Source of the DNA: Streptomyces sp. XY006
Lineage (GTDB): Bacteria > Actinomycetota > Actinomycetes > Streptomycetales > Streptomycetaceae
Reading direction: 5' to 3'
NCBI RefSeq assembly: GCF_002237655.1
Contig: NZ_NOKT01000023.1
Coordinates: 1 to 64,000, forward strand
DNA: 64,000 bases
The notes beneath the pieces are model-generated. The model saw nothing but the letters and a program-made list of their open reading frames with translations. It made no database searches and was not told where the DNA came from. Made by a program: the position numbers and the translations under genes. This document shows, piece after piece, positions 16,078-24,629 of this stretch; position 1 is the first letter of the stretch; each line of letters opens with the position of its first letter.

Positions 16078-16638
16078 TCAGCGCCGTCCCGGCCGTTCGG
16101 TCATCTCGGCGGTGATCGCCCAGCGTTCGTGGTCGCGCCAGGCCCCGTCGACGAAGAGCATCTTCGGCGAGAAGCCCTCCAGGCGGAATCCGCAGCCGCG
16201 GGCCAGGGCGATCGACGCGGCGTTGCGGGGCTGGACGTTGATCTCCAGCCGGTGCAGCCGCAGGGGGCCGAACGCGTACCCCACGACGAGGTTCAGTCCT
16301 TCGCGCATCAGTCCGCGTCCGGCGGCGTGCGCGAAGGCGCCGTAGCCGAGGGCCCCGGACCGGAAGCCGCCCTCGACGATGTTGTTGATGTTGATGAACC
16401 CGGCGATGGCGCCGTCGCCTTTCTCGCAGACCAGGAAGCCGGCCCGGGTGGGGTCCTCGCTCAGCCGGCGCGCGTACGCGGAGTACGCCGGGGCGGTGAG
16501 GGGCGGGAAGAGCCAGGGGCGGTGCAGGTCCTCGCTCTCCCGGGCCCGGGCGGTGAACTCGGCGCCGTCGTCGAGGGTGAAGTGCCGGATGCCCACCCGG
16601 GGGCCTTCGGCGAGGTAGGGGGATGCGGTGGGGGACAC
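16078..16638 (-). CDS. GNAT N-acetyltransferase (RimJ/RimL type)
   Basis: 186 residues with the RimJ/L pattern: GVRI-like beta1 (VGIRHFTLDDGAEF), IAGFININNIVEGGFRSGAL, LGYGAFAHAAGRGLMREGL (acetyl-CoA loop) and RLEINVQPRNAASIALARGCGF. Members acetylate protein N-termini or small molecules with acetyl-CoA. Starts at a GTG. Convergent with the VOC gene. Confidence 0.87.
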   Translation of the reverse strand: MSPTASPYLAEGPRVGIRHFTLDDGAEFTARARESEDLHRPWLFPPLTAPAYSAYARRLSEDPTRAGFLVCEKGDGAIAGFININNIVEGGFRSGALGYGAFAHAAGRGLMREGLNLVVGYAFGPLRLHRLEINVQPRNAASIALARGCGFRLEGFSPKMLFVDGAWRDHERWAITAEMTERPGRR

Positions 16639-16669
16639 CCCGCCACAGTAACCTCGCGGGCCCGGTCGC

Positions 16670-18454
16670 TCAGGGGCCGGCCACGGGCAGCCGCAGCATC
16701 CCGGTGTGGCCCGGCCCGCTGACGACGGTCACCGGCTTGATGCCGCGGTTGCCGAAGTAGGCGTCGTCGCTCGCCGCGATCACGAACCGCAGCCGGTGCC
16801 CGGTGTCGTAGCGGTGCACGATGCCGGGCAGCGTGACGGTGAAGCTCCTGGTCACGTCGGGCACCCGGACGGGTGCGACCAGGCGGCGCACCAGGGTGCG
16901 GGTGCCGTCGGGGGCGATGTCGTAGACCTTGGCGAACAGGACGAGCCGGTCGGCCGCGTCGCCGGAGTGCTGGGTGCGCTCGGCCTTCGGGGAGACGACC
17001 CTGAGTGTGGCGCGGGGCGCGCCGACGACGTCCAGGGGCCGCTTCAGCGGGGCGCTGGTCCAGGCGAGGTGGGTGCCCTTGGCGTCGCGCGGCGGCGAGT
17101 CCGGCATCCCGAGCAGCCCGGCCAGGGAGCTCTCCGAATGGCTCGTCGGGATCGCCCAGTTGGTGTAGGTGCGGCGGCCCGGTGTCACCTGGGCGGGGTG
17201 GTCGACGAGCCGGCCGTCGCCGGAGAGGTACAGGGTGCGGCCGAGGGCGGGCAGGCGGTCGGCGCCGGCGTAGGTGCGGTCCGGGTCGGCGATCCAGTCG
17301 CGGTGGTAGGCGAAGGCCGGCCCTGTGTCGGTGTGGCCCTGCTTGCGCAGATGCCGGTCGAACCAGGAGAGGATCCGGCGGCCGACGTAGCTGGTCTCCA
17401 GGTTGCCCTTCGACAGGTCGAGCTCGGCGGCGGCCGCGGGGCCGGAGATGCCGCCGCTGTGCCCCCAGGACTGCCAGATCATCTTCACGGGCGTGCCCTG
17501 TGCCTTGAGCGTCCGGTACGTCGCCGTCGCCTCGTTGAGGTTGAACAGCGTGTCGGCCTGTCCCTGGATGAGCAGGGTGGGCGCCTTGACGCGGTGCAGG
17601 TACGACACGGGCGAGACGCGGCGTGCGAAGGCGAGGAGCTCGGCGGTGCGGTCGGCGGGGTAGCGGCCGGAGTTGAGGGTGTGGACGGTCCGGCAGGCCT
17701 CGGTGACGAAGTGCAGGCAGGCCAGGGAGTTGACGCGGGACGGGTCGAGGCTGGGCCGGAGCAGCGGCTGGCCCTCGCCGATGAGGTAGAAGCCGTTGGT
17801 CCACTGCCATTTGAAGGCGCCGGGGACGCCGGAGGCGCCGACGGCGTTGTTCGGGTCGAGCGCGTACGCCAGGTCGTTCCAGGTGATCATCGGGACGAGC
17901 GCGTCGAGGCGGTGGTCGACGGCGGCCGTCGCCAGTTGCACGGCACCGCCGTAGGAGCCGCCGATCATGCCGACCCGGGGGTCGCCGGGGGCGTCGCGCG
18001 TGACGAAGTCGGCGGTGGTGCCGTCGTCGGCGGCGCGTTTCCCGCCGAGGAAGTCGACGAGTTGCGAGGCCGCGGCGCCGTCGATGTCCGGGTCGTCGAG
18101 GGAGACGAGGCAGCCGCTGCGGCCGAAGCCGAGCCCCGAGTAGACGAGCGAGACGTATCCGCGCTGGGCGAAGGCCTTGCCGATGGTGTCGGTCGAACCG
18201 TCGGACTTGCTGCCGCCGAAGCCGTTCGTGCCCAGCACGGCGGGCGCCGGGTGGTCCCGGTCGACGCCCGCCGGGCGGTACAGGTCGGCGTCGACCGCGC
18301 AGGAGCGCCCGCCAGCCTGGACGGTGAACGTCAGCGGGGTGACGGTGTAGGTGCCGGCCGCCGCCGCGGGCGAGGTGAGGGCGAGCGGGACGGCCAGGGC
18401 GGCGCCCAGGGCGAGTGCGAGGGGTGCGCGGAACCTGGGAAGGCGTCGGGACAC
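16670..18454 (-). CDS. secreted CocE/NonD (X-Pro dipeptidyl-peptidase S15) hydrolase
   Basis: A 594-residue protein with a Sec signal peptide (RRLPRFRAPLALALGAALAV, cleavage near AAAAG at about residue 33). The alpha/beta-hydrolase core has the nucleophile motif GGSYGG, Asp in LIQGQADTLF and His in SWGHSGG; the C-terminal part (YLSGDGRLVDHP ... VTRSFTVTLPGIVHRYDTGH) is the jelly-roll domain of the S15/CocE family. Extracellular peptidase or esterase; substrate unknown. The GTG at 18454 has GGAGG 5 nt upstream; the frame runs on to 18571 without a better start. Confidence 0.88.
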   Translation of the reverse strand: MSRRLPRFRAPLALALGAALAVPLALTSPAAAAGTYTVTPLTFTVQAGGRSCAVDADLYRPAGVDRDHPAPAVLGTNGFGGSKSDGSTDTIGKAFAQRGYVSLVYSGLGFGRSGCLVSLDDPDIDGAAASQLVDFLGGKRAADDGTTADFVTRDAPGDPRVGMIGGSYGGAVQLATAAVDHRLDALVPMITWNDLAYALDPNNAVGASGVPGAFKWQWTNGFYLIGEGQPLLRPSLDPSRVNSLACLHFVTEACRTVHTLNSGRYPADRTAELLAFARRVSPVSYLHRVKAPTLLIQGQADTLFNLNEATATYRTLKAQGTPVKMIWQSWGHSGGISGPAAAAELDLSKGNLETSYVGRRILSWFDRHLRKQGHTDTGPAFAYHRDWIADPDRTYAGADRLPALGRTLYLSGDGRLVDHPAQVTPGRRTYTNWAIPTSHSESSLAGLLGMPDSPPRDAKGTHLAWTSAPLKRPLDVVGAPRATLRVVSPKAERTQHSGDAADRLVLFAKVYDIAPDGTRTLVRRLVAPVRVPDVTRSFTVTLPGIVHRYDTGHRLRFVIAASDDAYFGNRGIKPVTVVSGPGHTGMLRLPVAGP

Positions 18455-18527
18455 ACGGACCTCCACGATGAGGACAACGGCAGGACTGATCCGGATGACC
18501 CGGCGAAGCTGGATACCGACCAGTAGG

Positions 18528-18560
18528 TACCGGCCGGTAGCCATGGTGTGACACGTGTCA
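18528..18560 (-). promoter_or_regulatory. two perfect palindromes in the promoter region of the CocE-type gene
   Basis: TACCGGCCGGTA (18528-18539) and TGACACGTGTCA (18549-18560) are each perfect 12-bp palindromes upstream of the gene starting at 18454. On the minus strand a TTGACG (18571-18566) precedes the second palindrome by 5 bp, as a -35 box would; the -10 box is weak (CACCAT). The TGACAC/GTGTCA half-sites also occur at 38054-38068 before ccrA. Inference: repressor or activator sites. Confidence 0.45.
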
Positions 18561-18617
18561 GGAGGCGTCAATCACCGAAACGAGGGTTTCTTGACAGGTT
18601 TTCAGCAGCTGTCCCGC

Positions 18618-19550
18618 TCAGCCGAGGGCCGGTTCGTCGAGCGTCAATGTGCCCGCTCCGGCGTCGAGTTCGGCCGGGACACCGAAGGGCATGGTCAGCG
18701 CGCCGTCGCCGTGCCCGAACCCGAACTCCTCCGCGACCGGCACGCCGAGGCCGCCCAGCCGGTCGGCGAAGACCGCGCGCAGGTCCTCGTACGGACCGCA
18801 GGCCGCCCAGGAGCCGAGCAGGATCCCGGCGACCCCGTCCAGCCAGCCCGCGCGCAGAAGTTGGGTCAGACACCGGTCCAGTCGGTAGGGGCTCTCGCCG
18901 ACGTCCTCCATGAGCAGCAGTCCGCCCCGGGCTCCGGCGTGGGCGTGCGGGGTGCCGAGGTCGCTCGCGAGGAGGCTCAGACAGCCGCCCAGCGTGACGC
19001 CCCGGGCCCGCCCGGGCACCAGAGCACCCCCGCCCGGGGGCACGGCGGTGAGGGTCCGCACGGCCTCCGGCGCGAACAGGGTGGCCCGCAAGTGCTCCTG
19101 GGCCCGGGCCTGCTTGAGGAAGTCGACACCGGCGACCGCGGGCCCGTACAGGGTGACCAGGCCCAGGCGGGTGGCGAAGGCCTGGTGCAGGACGGTGATG
19201 TCGCTGAAGCCGGCGAACACCTTCGGGCCCGCGGCCCGCATCGCGTCCCAGTCGAGGAGGTCGACCATGCGCTGCGCGCCGTAGCCGCCCCGGGCGCACA
19301 GCACCGCGGAGACCGACGGGTCGCACCAGGCGTCCTGCAGATCGGCGGCCCGCTGCCCGTCCGTGGCGGACAGGTAGGCCAACGTCCCGTGCCGGCCCGG
19401 CACATGGGGCGCCACGACGGGGTCGAGGTCCCAGCCGCGCAGGACGTCGAGCCCGGCCTGCAGCCGCTCCTCGGGCACCGGGCCGCTCGGTGCGACGACG
19501 GCCACGCGGGCGCCGGGTGCGAGCCGGGGCGGCCGGACGAGGGGTTTCAC
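18618..19550 (-). CDS. LD-carboxypeptidase (peptidase S66, LdcA-like)
   Basis: 310 residues with S66 hallmarks: VAVVAPSGPV at the N-terminus, LCARGGYGAQRM, the nucleophile serine in GFSDIT, LLLMEDVGESPYRLDR and the histidine in GFGHGD. The family cleaves the L-Lys/DAP-D-Ala bond of murein tetrapeptides in the cytoplasm during cell-wall recycling, or degrades peptide antibiotics (MccF type). The GTG start overlaps the stop of the S9 peptidase by 4 bp; last gene of the peptidase operon. Confidence 0.9.
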   Translation of the reverse strand: MKPLVRPPRLAPGARVAVVAPSGPVPEERLQAGLDVLRGWDLDPVVAPHVPGRHGTLAYLSATDGQRAADLQDAWCDPSVSAVLCARGGYGAQRMVDLLDWDAMRAAGPKVFAGFSDITVLHQAFATRLGLVTLYGPAVAGVDFLKQARAQEHLRATLFAPEAVRTLTAVPPGGGALVPGRARGVTLGGCLSLLASDLGTPHAHAGARGGLLLMEDVGESPYRLDRCLTQLLRAGWLDGVAGILLGSWAACGPYEDLRAVFADRLGGLGVPVAEEFGFGHGDGALTMPFGVPAELDAGAGTLTLDEPALG

Positions 19551-21511
19551 TTGGTGAGCTCCAGGGTGGGGACGCCGAGCGGGTTCAGCCGGAACACCTG
19601 GGCGTACAGGGACAGTTCGGCCTCCAGGGCGCGCACCATGGTCTCCGCCCTGCGGAAGCCGTGTCCCTCCCCCTCGAAGGCGAGATAGGCGTGCGGCACC
19701 TTCCGGCCTGCCAGCCGGGCCAGGAACCGCTCGCACTGGACCGGCGGGCAGATCACGTCGTCCAGGCCCTGGAGCAGCAGGAACGGCACGCGCAGCCGGT
19801 CGGCGTGGGCGGCGGGCGAGCGCTCGGCGTACCGGGCGGGCACCTCGGCGAGCGGGCCGATCAGGCTCTCCAGGTACAGCGACTCGAAGTCGTGGGTCTC
19901 CCCCGTGCCCCAGCCGGCGAGGTCGAGGATGGGGTACTTGATGGTGCCGCAGGCGTACACGTCGGTCGTGGTGAGCGAGGCGGCCGCGGTCCAGCCGCCC
20001 GCGCTGCCGCCCCGCACGGCGAGCCGGCCGCGGTCGGCGGTGCCCTCGTCGGCGAGGGCCAGCGCGACGGCGGCGCAGTCCTCGACGTCGACCACGCCCC
20101 ACTGCTCGCGCAGCCGCTCGCGGTAGGCGCGGCCGTAGCCGGTGGAGCCGCCGTAGTTGACCTCGGCGACGCCGATGCCGCGCGAGGTGAAGTAGGCGAT
20201 CTCCAGGTCGAGCACGAGGGGGGCGCGGCCGGTGGGCCCGCCGTGCGCCCAGACGACGTACGGCGGCAGTTCGTCGCCGGGCGCGACGCAGGCGGGGTGG
20301 TGCGGCGGGTAGATGTGGGCGTGGATGTCGCGCCCGTCCGGGCCGGTGAAGGTGCGGATCTGCGGCTCGGGGTAGAAGGCGGGGTCCACGGCGTCGTCGT
20401 GCTCGGCGCCGACGACCCGGGCGTGGCCGGTGCGCGTGTCCAGTTCCACGACCTCGTAGGCGCTGCGCGGGCTGGCGCCGACGGCGACGACCCGTTCGCC
20501 GTGGGCCGCGAGCGTGGGCGCGAACTCGGTCCAGGGCCCGGCCGCGTCGACGACCTCGCCCGTCTCGGGGTCGAGGACGCCGAGGGCGGTGGCGCCCCGG
20601 CCGTGCACGACGGCGACCAGGCCGCTCGCCAGGGGCGTGAACCATCTCGACCCCAGCTTCCACAGCGCGTCGGCGAACTCCTCCTCGCGCGGGCACACCG
20701 GCTGCCCGTCGAGGTAGAGGTTCCACCAGCCGGTGCGGTCGCCGGCGTGCAGCAGGCGGTTGTCGTGCGTCCAGTCGGCCTGGGCGATCGCCTCCCCGGG
20801 CCCGCCGGCCACGGTGCGGGCGCCGCGCAGGGTGCCGTCGGGCCCGACGTCGGCGAGGACCAGTTCGGTGCCGTCCCAGGGCATGCGGGGATGGTCCCAG
20901 GCGAGCCAGGCCGCCCGCCGTCCGTCGGGCGAGAGCCGCGGTCCGGTCACGAACCGGTGCCGGTCGTCGGTGAGTTCGCGCACGGCGCCCCGGTCCTGCG
21001 CGGCGGATCCGTCCAGCGGCACGGCGGCCAGGACGCGGCGCACATCGGTGGGCCCGTCGCCGGTGAACTCCTCCAGCACGCACCACACCTCGCCGAGCTC
21101 CGGCCGCAGCAGCGGCTCCGCCCAGCGCAGACCGGCGCCCACCGGGGAGACGGGCGTGAGGGGGCTCGGTTCACCGCCCGGCCGCAAGCGGTACAGCCGC
21201 TGGTCGGCGAAGTCCACGAACACCACCAGCGGGCCGTCGTCGCCCGGGAGGGCCGCCCAGGGGTGTCCGCCGTACTCGATGACGCGGCTGCGCACGTTCC
21301 ACGGCGACGGCAGCAGCGGCTCCTCCCGGCCGTCGGCGTGCCGCCGCACCAGGGTGCGCCGGCCGCCCTCGGCGGGGCGCGGTTCGGTCCACCACACCTC
21401 GTCCCCGACGAAGCCCACGTACTCCGGGTGCCCGTCGTGCGCGGCGGCCAGGGCCGCGTCGATGGGCGAGGGCCAGGCCCCGTACGCCAGCGTCCGCACC
21501 GTCTCCCCCAC
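19547..21511 (-). CDS. S9 family prolyl oligopeptidase-type peptidase
   Basis: 654 residues: an N-terminal beta-propeller region (repeated short beta motifs such as LSPDGRRAAWLAWDHPRMPW) and a C-terminal alpha/beta-hydrolase domain with the catalytic Ser in GGSAGG, Asp in LLLQGLDDVICPP and His in FEGEGHGFR. The layout is that of acylaminoacyl-peptidase/dipeptidyl-peptidase-like S9 enzymes that act on short peptides in the cytosol. Starts with GTG 4 nt after the M20 gene's stop. Confidence 0.9.
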   Translation of the reverse strand: MGETVRTLAYGAWPSPIDAALAAAHDGHPEYVGFVGDEVWWTEPRPAEGGRRTLVRRHADGREEPLLPSPWNVRSRVIEYGGHPWAALPGDDGPLVVFVDFADQRLYRLRPGGEPSPLTPVSPVGAGLRWAEPLLRPELGEVWCVLEEFTGDGPTDVRRVLAAVPLDGSAAQDRGAVRELTDDRHRFVTGPRLSPDGRRAAWLAWDHPRMPWDGTELVLADVGPDGTLRGARTVAGGPGEAIAQADWTHDNRLLHAGDRTGWWNLYLDGQPVCPREEEFADALWKLGSRWFTPLASGLVAVVHGRGATALGVLDPETGEVVDAAGPWTEFAPTLAAHGERVVAVGASPRSAYEVVELDTRTGHARVVGAEHDDAVDPAFYPEPQIRTFTGPDGRDIHAHIYPPHHPACVAPGDELPPYVVWAHGGPTGRAPLVLDLEIAYFTSRGIGVAEVNYGGSTGYGRAYRERLREQWGVVDVEDCAAVALALADEGTADRGRLAVRGGSAGGWTAAASLTTTDVYACGTIKYPILDLAGWGTGETHDFESLYLESLIGPLAEVPARYAERSPAAHADRLRVPFLLLQGLDDVICPPVQCERFLARLAGRKVPHAYLAFEGEGHGFRRAETMVRALEAELSLYAQVFRLNPLGVPTLELTK

Positions 21512-21515
21512 TCGG

Positions 21516-22829
21516 TCAGGCGGTCCGCAGGAACCGGTCGAGGACGCGGACGCCGAAGTGCAGCGCCTCGACCGGTACCCGCTCGTCGACGCCGTGGAAC
21601 ATGGCAGCGTAGTCGTAGCCGTCCGGCAGCCTCAGCGGGGTGAAGCCGTAGCCGGTGACGCCGAGGCGCGAGAACTGCTTGGCGTCCGTGCCGCCGGACA
21701 TGGAGAACGGCACGACGTGGCCCTCCGGCGCGAACTCCTCGACGGCGGCCCGCATCCGCGCGAAGGTCGGCGAGTCCACCGGCGCCTGCAGGGCGACCTC
21801 GCGGTGGTGGTACTCCCACTCCACGTCCGGGCCGGTGAGCCGGTCGAGCGTGGTGCGGAACTCCTCCTCGCCGCCGGGCAGATACCGGCCGTCGACGTAG
21901 GCCACGGCCTCCCCGGGGATGACGTTGACCTTGTAGCCGGCGTCGAGCATGGTCGGGTTGGCGCTGTTGCGCAGGGTGGGCTCGACGAGCCGGCCCGCCG
22001 GGCCGAGCTTGTCCAGCAGGGCGTCCACGTCGGCGAGGTCGGTGTCGATGCCGTACAGCGCGGCGAGTTCGGTGAGCGCGGCGCGCACGGTCGGGGTCAG
22101 GCGCAGCGGCCACTGGTGCGCGCCGATCCGGGCGATCGCGCCGGCGAGGCGGGTGACGGCGTTGTCCCGGTTCACCTTGGAGCCGTGCCCGGCGCGTCCG
22201 CGCGCGGTGAGCTTCAGCCAGGCCGTGCCGCGTTCCCCGGCCGCGATCGGGTAGATCTGCCGTCCGGCGCCGTCGTGGAAGGTGAACGCGCCCGACTCGC
22301 TGACGCCCTCGGTGCAGCCCTCGAAGAGCGCGGCGTGCCGGTCGGCGAGGAATCCGGCACCGTCCTCGGCGCTGGCCTCCTCGTCCGCGGTGAACGCGAT
22401 GACGATGTCCCGCCGGGGCCGGACGCCCTGGCGGGCCCAGCCGCGCACCACGGCCAGGATCATCGCGTCCATGTTCTTCATGTCGACGGCGCCGCGCCCC
22501 CAGACGACCCCGTCGCGGATCTCCCCGGAGAACGGGTGCACGCTCCAGTCGGCGGCCGCCGCGGGCACGACGTCCAGGTGGCCGTGGAGGAGCAGCGCGT
22601 CCGCCGAGGGGTCGGTGCCCTCGATGCGCGCGACGACGTTGGTGCGTCCCTCGGTGCGCTCCAGCAGCGTCGGTTCGATCCCGGCGTCGGCGAGCCGCGC
22701 GGCGGCGTACTCGGCGGCGGGCCGCTCCCGGCAGTCGCCGCCGCCCCGGTTGGTGGTGTCGATCCGGATGAGGTCGGACGTGAACGTCACGACCTCCTCC
22801 AGCGCCCGCGCGTCCGTCTGCTCAGCCAT
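21516..22829 (-). CDS. M20/M25/M40 family metallopeptidase
   Basis: 437 residues with the M20 metal-binding motifs LLLHGHLDVVPA, WGRGAVDMKN, FTADEEAS and the C-terminal GGTDAKQF, plus a dimerisation domain in the middle (GRAGHGSKVNRDNAV). Such di-zinc enzymes hydrolyse dipeptides or N-acylated amino acids. The ATG overlaps the upstream D-aminopeptidase stop by 8 bp. Confidence 0.9.
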   Translation of the reverse strand: MAEQTDARALEEVVTFTSDLIRIDTTNRGGGDCRERPAAEYAAARLADAGIEPTLLERTEGRTNVVARIEGTDPSADALLLHGHLDVVPAAAADWSVHPFSGEIRDGVVWGRGAVDMKNMDAMILAVVRGWARQGVRPRRDIVIAFTADEEASAEDGAGFLADRHAALFEGCTEGVSESGAFTFHDGAGRQIYPIAAGERGTAWLKLTARGRAGHGSKVNRDNAVTRLAGAIARIGAHQWPLRLTPTVRAALTELAALYGIDTDLADVDALLDKLGPAGRLVEPTLRNSANPTMLDAGYKVNVIPGEAVAYVDGRYLPGGEEEFRTTLDRLTGPDVEWEYHHREVALQAPVDSPTFARMRAAVEEFAPEGHVVPFSMSGGTDAKQFSRLGVTGYGFTPLRLPDGYDYAAMFHGVDERVPVEALHFGVRVLDRFLRTA

Positions 22830-23655
22830 ACTGCTCCTCCACCGCGGCCGCGACGATCGTGGTGACCGCCTTGAAGGTGCGGATGCCCTCGTACATGGTC
22901 CCGCTCGTGTAGGCCACCTTCCGCTCCGCGATCCGCTCCACACCCGGCACGACGGTGGCGGCCATCGCCAGGTGCTCCGCGTCGAACTCGACGGCGACGG
23001 TGAACGGCCCGCCGTGGGCCGGTTCGTGACGCACCGCCAGGGCGGCGGCCTCCTTGGCGGCGGCCCGGATGTCGGCGGCGGTGCGCGCGGGCGTGCGGCA
23101 GACGGCCGCGTACCGGGAGACGTGGTCCTTGACGGCGACCTTCAGCGCCTCCGGCGCGTACCCGAGCGCGTCCTCGCAGGCCACGTCGTCCCCGGTGACC
23201 AGCACGACCGGCACCCCGAACTCGGCGGCGACGTGCGCGTTGAGCAGCCCCTCGCTCGCCCGCACGTCGTTCAGCCACACGCCCGTGATCGAGTTGGCGA
23301 GGTAGGTGTGGGCCAGGACGCCCTCCATGCCGGCGCCCGCGTGGTAGCCGACGAAGGCGACGCCGTCGACGTCGCCGTACTGCACGCCCTCCACCATGGA
23401 CAGGGCCTTGTGCCGCCCGGTGAGCATCTGGGCCCGCTCGTCCAGCTGTTCCAGCAGCAGATTGCGCATCGTCGAGTGGGCCTCGTTGATGAGCACCTCG
23501 TCGGCGCCGCCGTCGAGGAAGCCGAGCACGGCGGCGTTGACGTCGGAGGTGAACAGCGACCGGCAGCGCTCCCACTGGGACGCGCCGGGCATCACGTCGT
23601 CCGGCCAGGTGACGCCGGTGGCGCCCTCCATGTCGGCGCTGATCAGGATTCTCAT
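22822..23655 (-). CDS. M55 family D-aminopeptidase (DppA-like)
   Basis: 277 residues starting MRILISADMEGATGVTW; the DxE of SADMEG and the downstream NEAHSTMRN, VGYHAG and LVTGDD motifs are typical of DppA, a zinc decamer that removes N-terminal D-amino acids (D-Ala-D-Ala, D-Ala-Gly-Gly). First gene of a four-gene peptidase operon. I use ATG 23655, which matches family starts; GTG 23694 would add MTNHEDLHPGRLV, which is not family-like. Confidence 0.88.
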   Translation of the reverse strand: MRILISADMEGATGVTWPDDVMPGASQWERCRSLFTSDVNAAVLGFLDGGADEVLINEAHSTMRNLLLEQLDERAQMLTGRHKALSMVEGVQYGDVDGVAFVGYHAGAGMEGVLAHTYLANSITGVWLNDVRASEGLLNAHVAAEFGVPVVLVTGDDVACEDALGYAPEALKVAVKDHVSRYAAVCRTPARTAADIRAAAKEAAALAVRHEPAHGGPFTVAVEFDAEHLAMAATVVPGVERIAERKVAYTSGTMYEGIRTFKAVTTIVAAAVEEQYG

Positions 23656-23806
23656 GACGAGCCGTCCCGGATGGAGATCTTCATGGTTCGTCACGTTACG
23701 CGCTGCGGGCGCAACCGGCTACGACGTGGTCACCGGCGGATCGGCAGGTCGCCGAGCAGGGAGGTGAGCCGGTCCGCGAGGTGGCCGCGGGCCCGGCCGG
23801 CCGCTC

Positions 23807-24532
23807 TCAGCCGGCGCGCCCCGCCACCAGCCAATGGGACGGCAGCTCGACGCGCGTGCCGTCGGGGCGGTACTCCGTCGTCATCAGGGGCAGGTCACCG
23901 CTCGCCAGGACGGTGAGCCCGGCCGAGCGCAGATACGCGGGCACGGCCTCGTCGGCGACCTCGCCGGGTGCGATGCCGTGCCGGAACACGGGGGCGAGTT
24001 TGGGCGGCGGCCCGTCCGGTCCGCTCGCCAGGCCCATGAGCACCGCCTTGGCGGCACCGGCAGGCTCCACGAGGAAGGCCCGGCCGCGGTCGCCGACCAG
24101 GGTGGCGATCCCGTCGGCGAGCGCCTGCCGGTCGTCCGGCTCGCATTGGTGCAGCACGCCCCGCAGATAGATGTTGCAGTCGCCGAGCTCGGCGTGCAGG
24201 GACTGCACCTCGTCCTTGTCGGCCGCGTCGAGCCGCCGGTACGTCGCCCGTCCCGCCGGGTCGGCCCGGCGGGCGTGCTCCAGGGCCGCGGCGGACAGGT
24301 CGGCGCCCACGACCCGCGGGAAGCGGTCGGCGAGGTACCGGGTCTGGGTGCCGTTGCCGCAGCCGAGATCCACCAGCGGCAGCGGGAAATCGGCCAGATG
24401 GGGCTCGAACAGGGCCAGGTGCGGCCCGACGGTCAGGGCCGGCTCCGCGTCCCAGAACACCGCCCCCGGAGCGTCGGACGCCTCACGCCAGAATCCCTCC
24501 CAGGACTCCCGGTACCGACTCGTCACGCTCAT
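23807..24532 (-). CDS. class I SAM-dependent methyltransferase
   Basis: 241 residues with SAM motif I LVDLGCGNGTQTRYLA and motif II GADLSAAALEHARR; IYLRGVLHQCEPDDRQAL resembles post-II regions of thiopurine-like or generic class I enzymes. Target unknown. ATG 24532 is preceded by GGGGAG with 5-nt spacing; GTG 24538 lies too near the ribosome site. Confidence 0.82.
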   Translation of the reverse strand: MSVTSRYRESWEGFWREASDAPGAVFWDAEPALTVGPHLALFEPHLADFPLPLVDLGCGNGTQTRYLADRFPRVVGADLSAAALEHARRADPAGRATYRRLDAADKDEVQSLHAELGDCNIYLRGVLHQCEPDDRQALADGIATLVGDRGRAFLVEPAGAAKAVLMGLASGPDGPPPKLAPVFRHGIAPGEVADEAVPAYLRSAGLTVLASGDLPLMTTEYRPDGTRVELPSHWLVAGRAG

Positions 24533-24629
24533 GCCCACTCCCCGGGGTGCGAACCGATCCCGCCCTCAGTGACGGGCGAGTACGGTGTACCGCGCCCCGG
24601 TCCCGGCCACAAGGACGTGGCGCGTTCCT

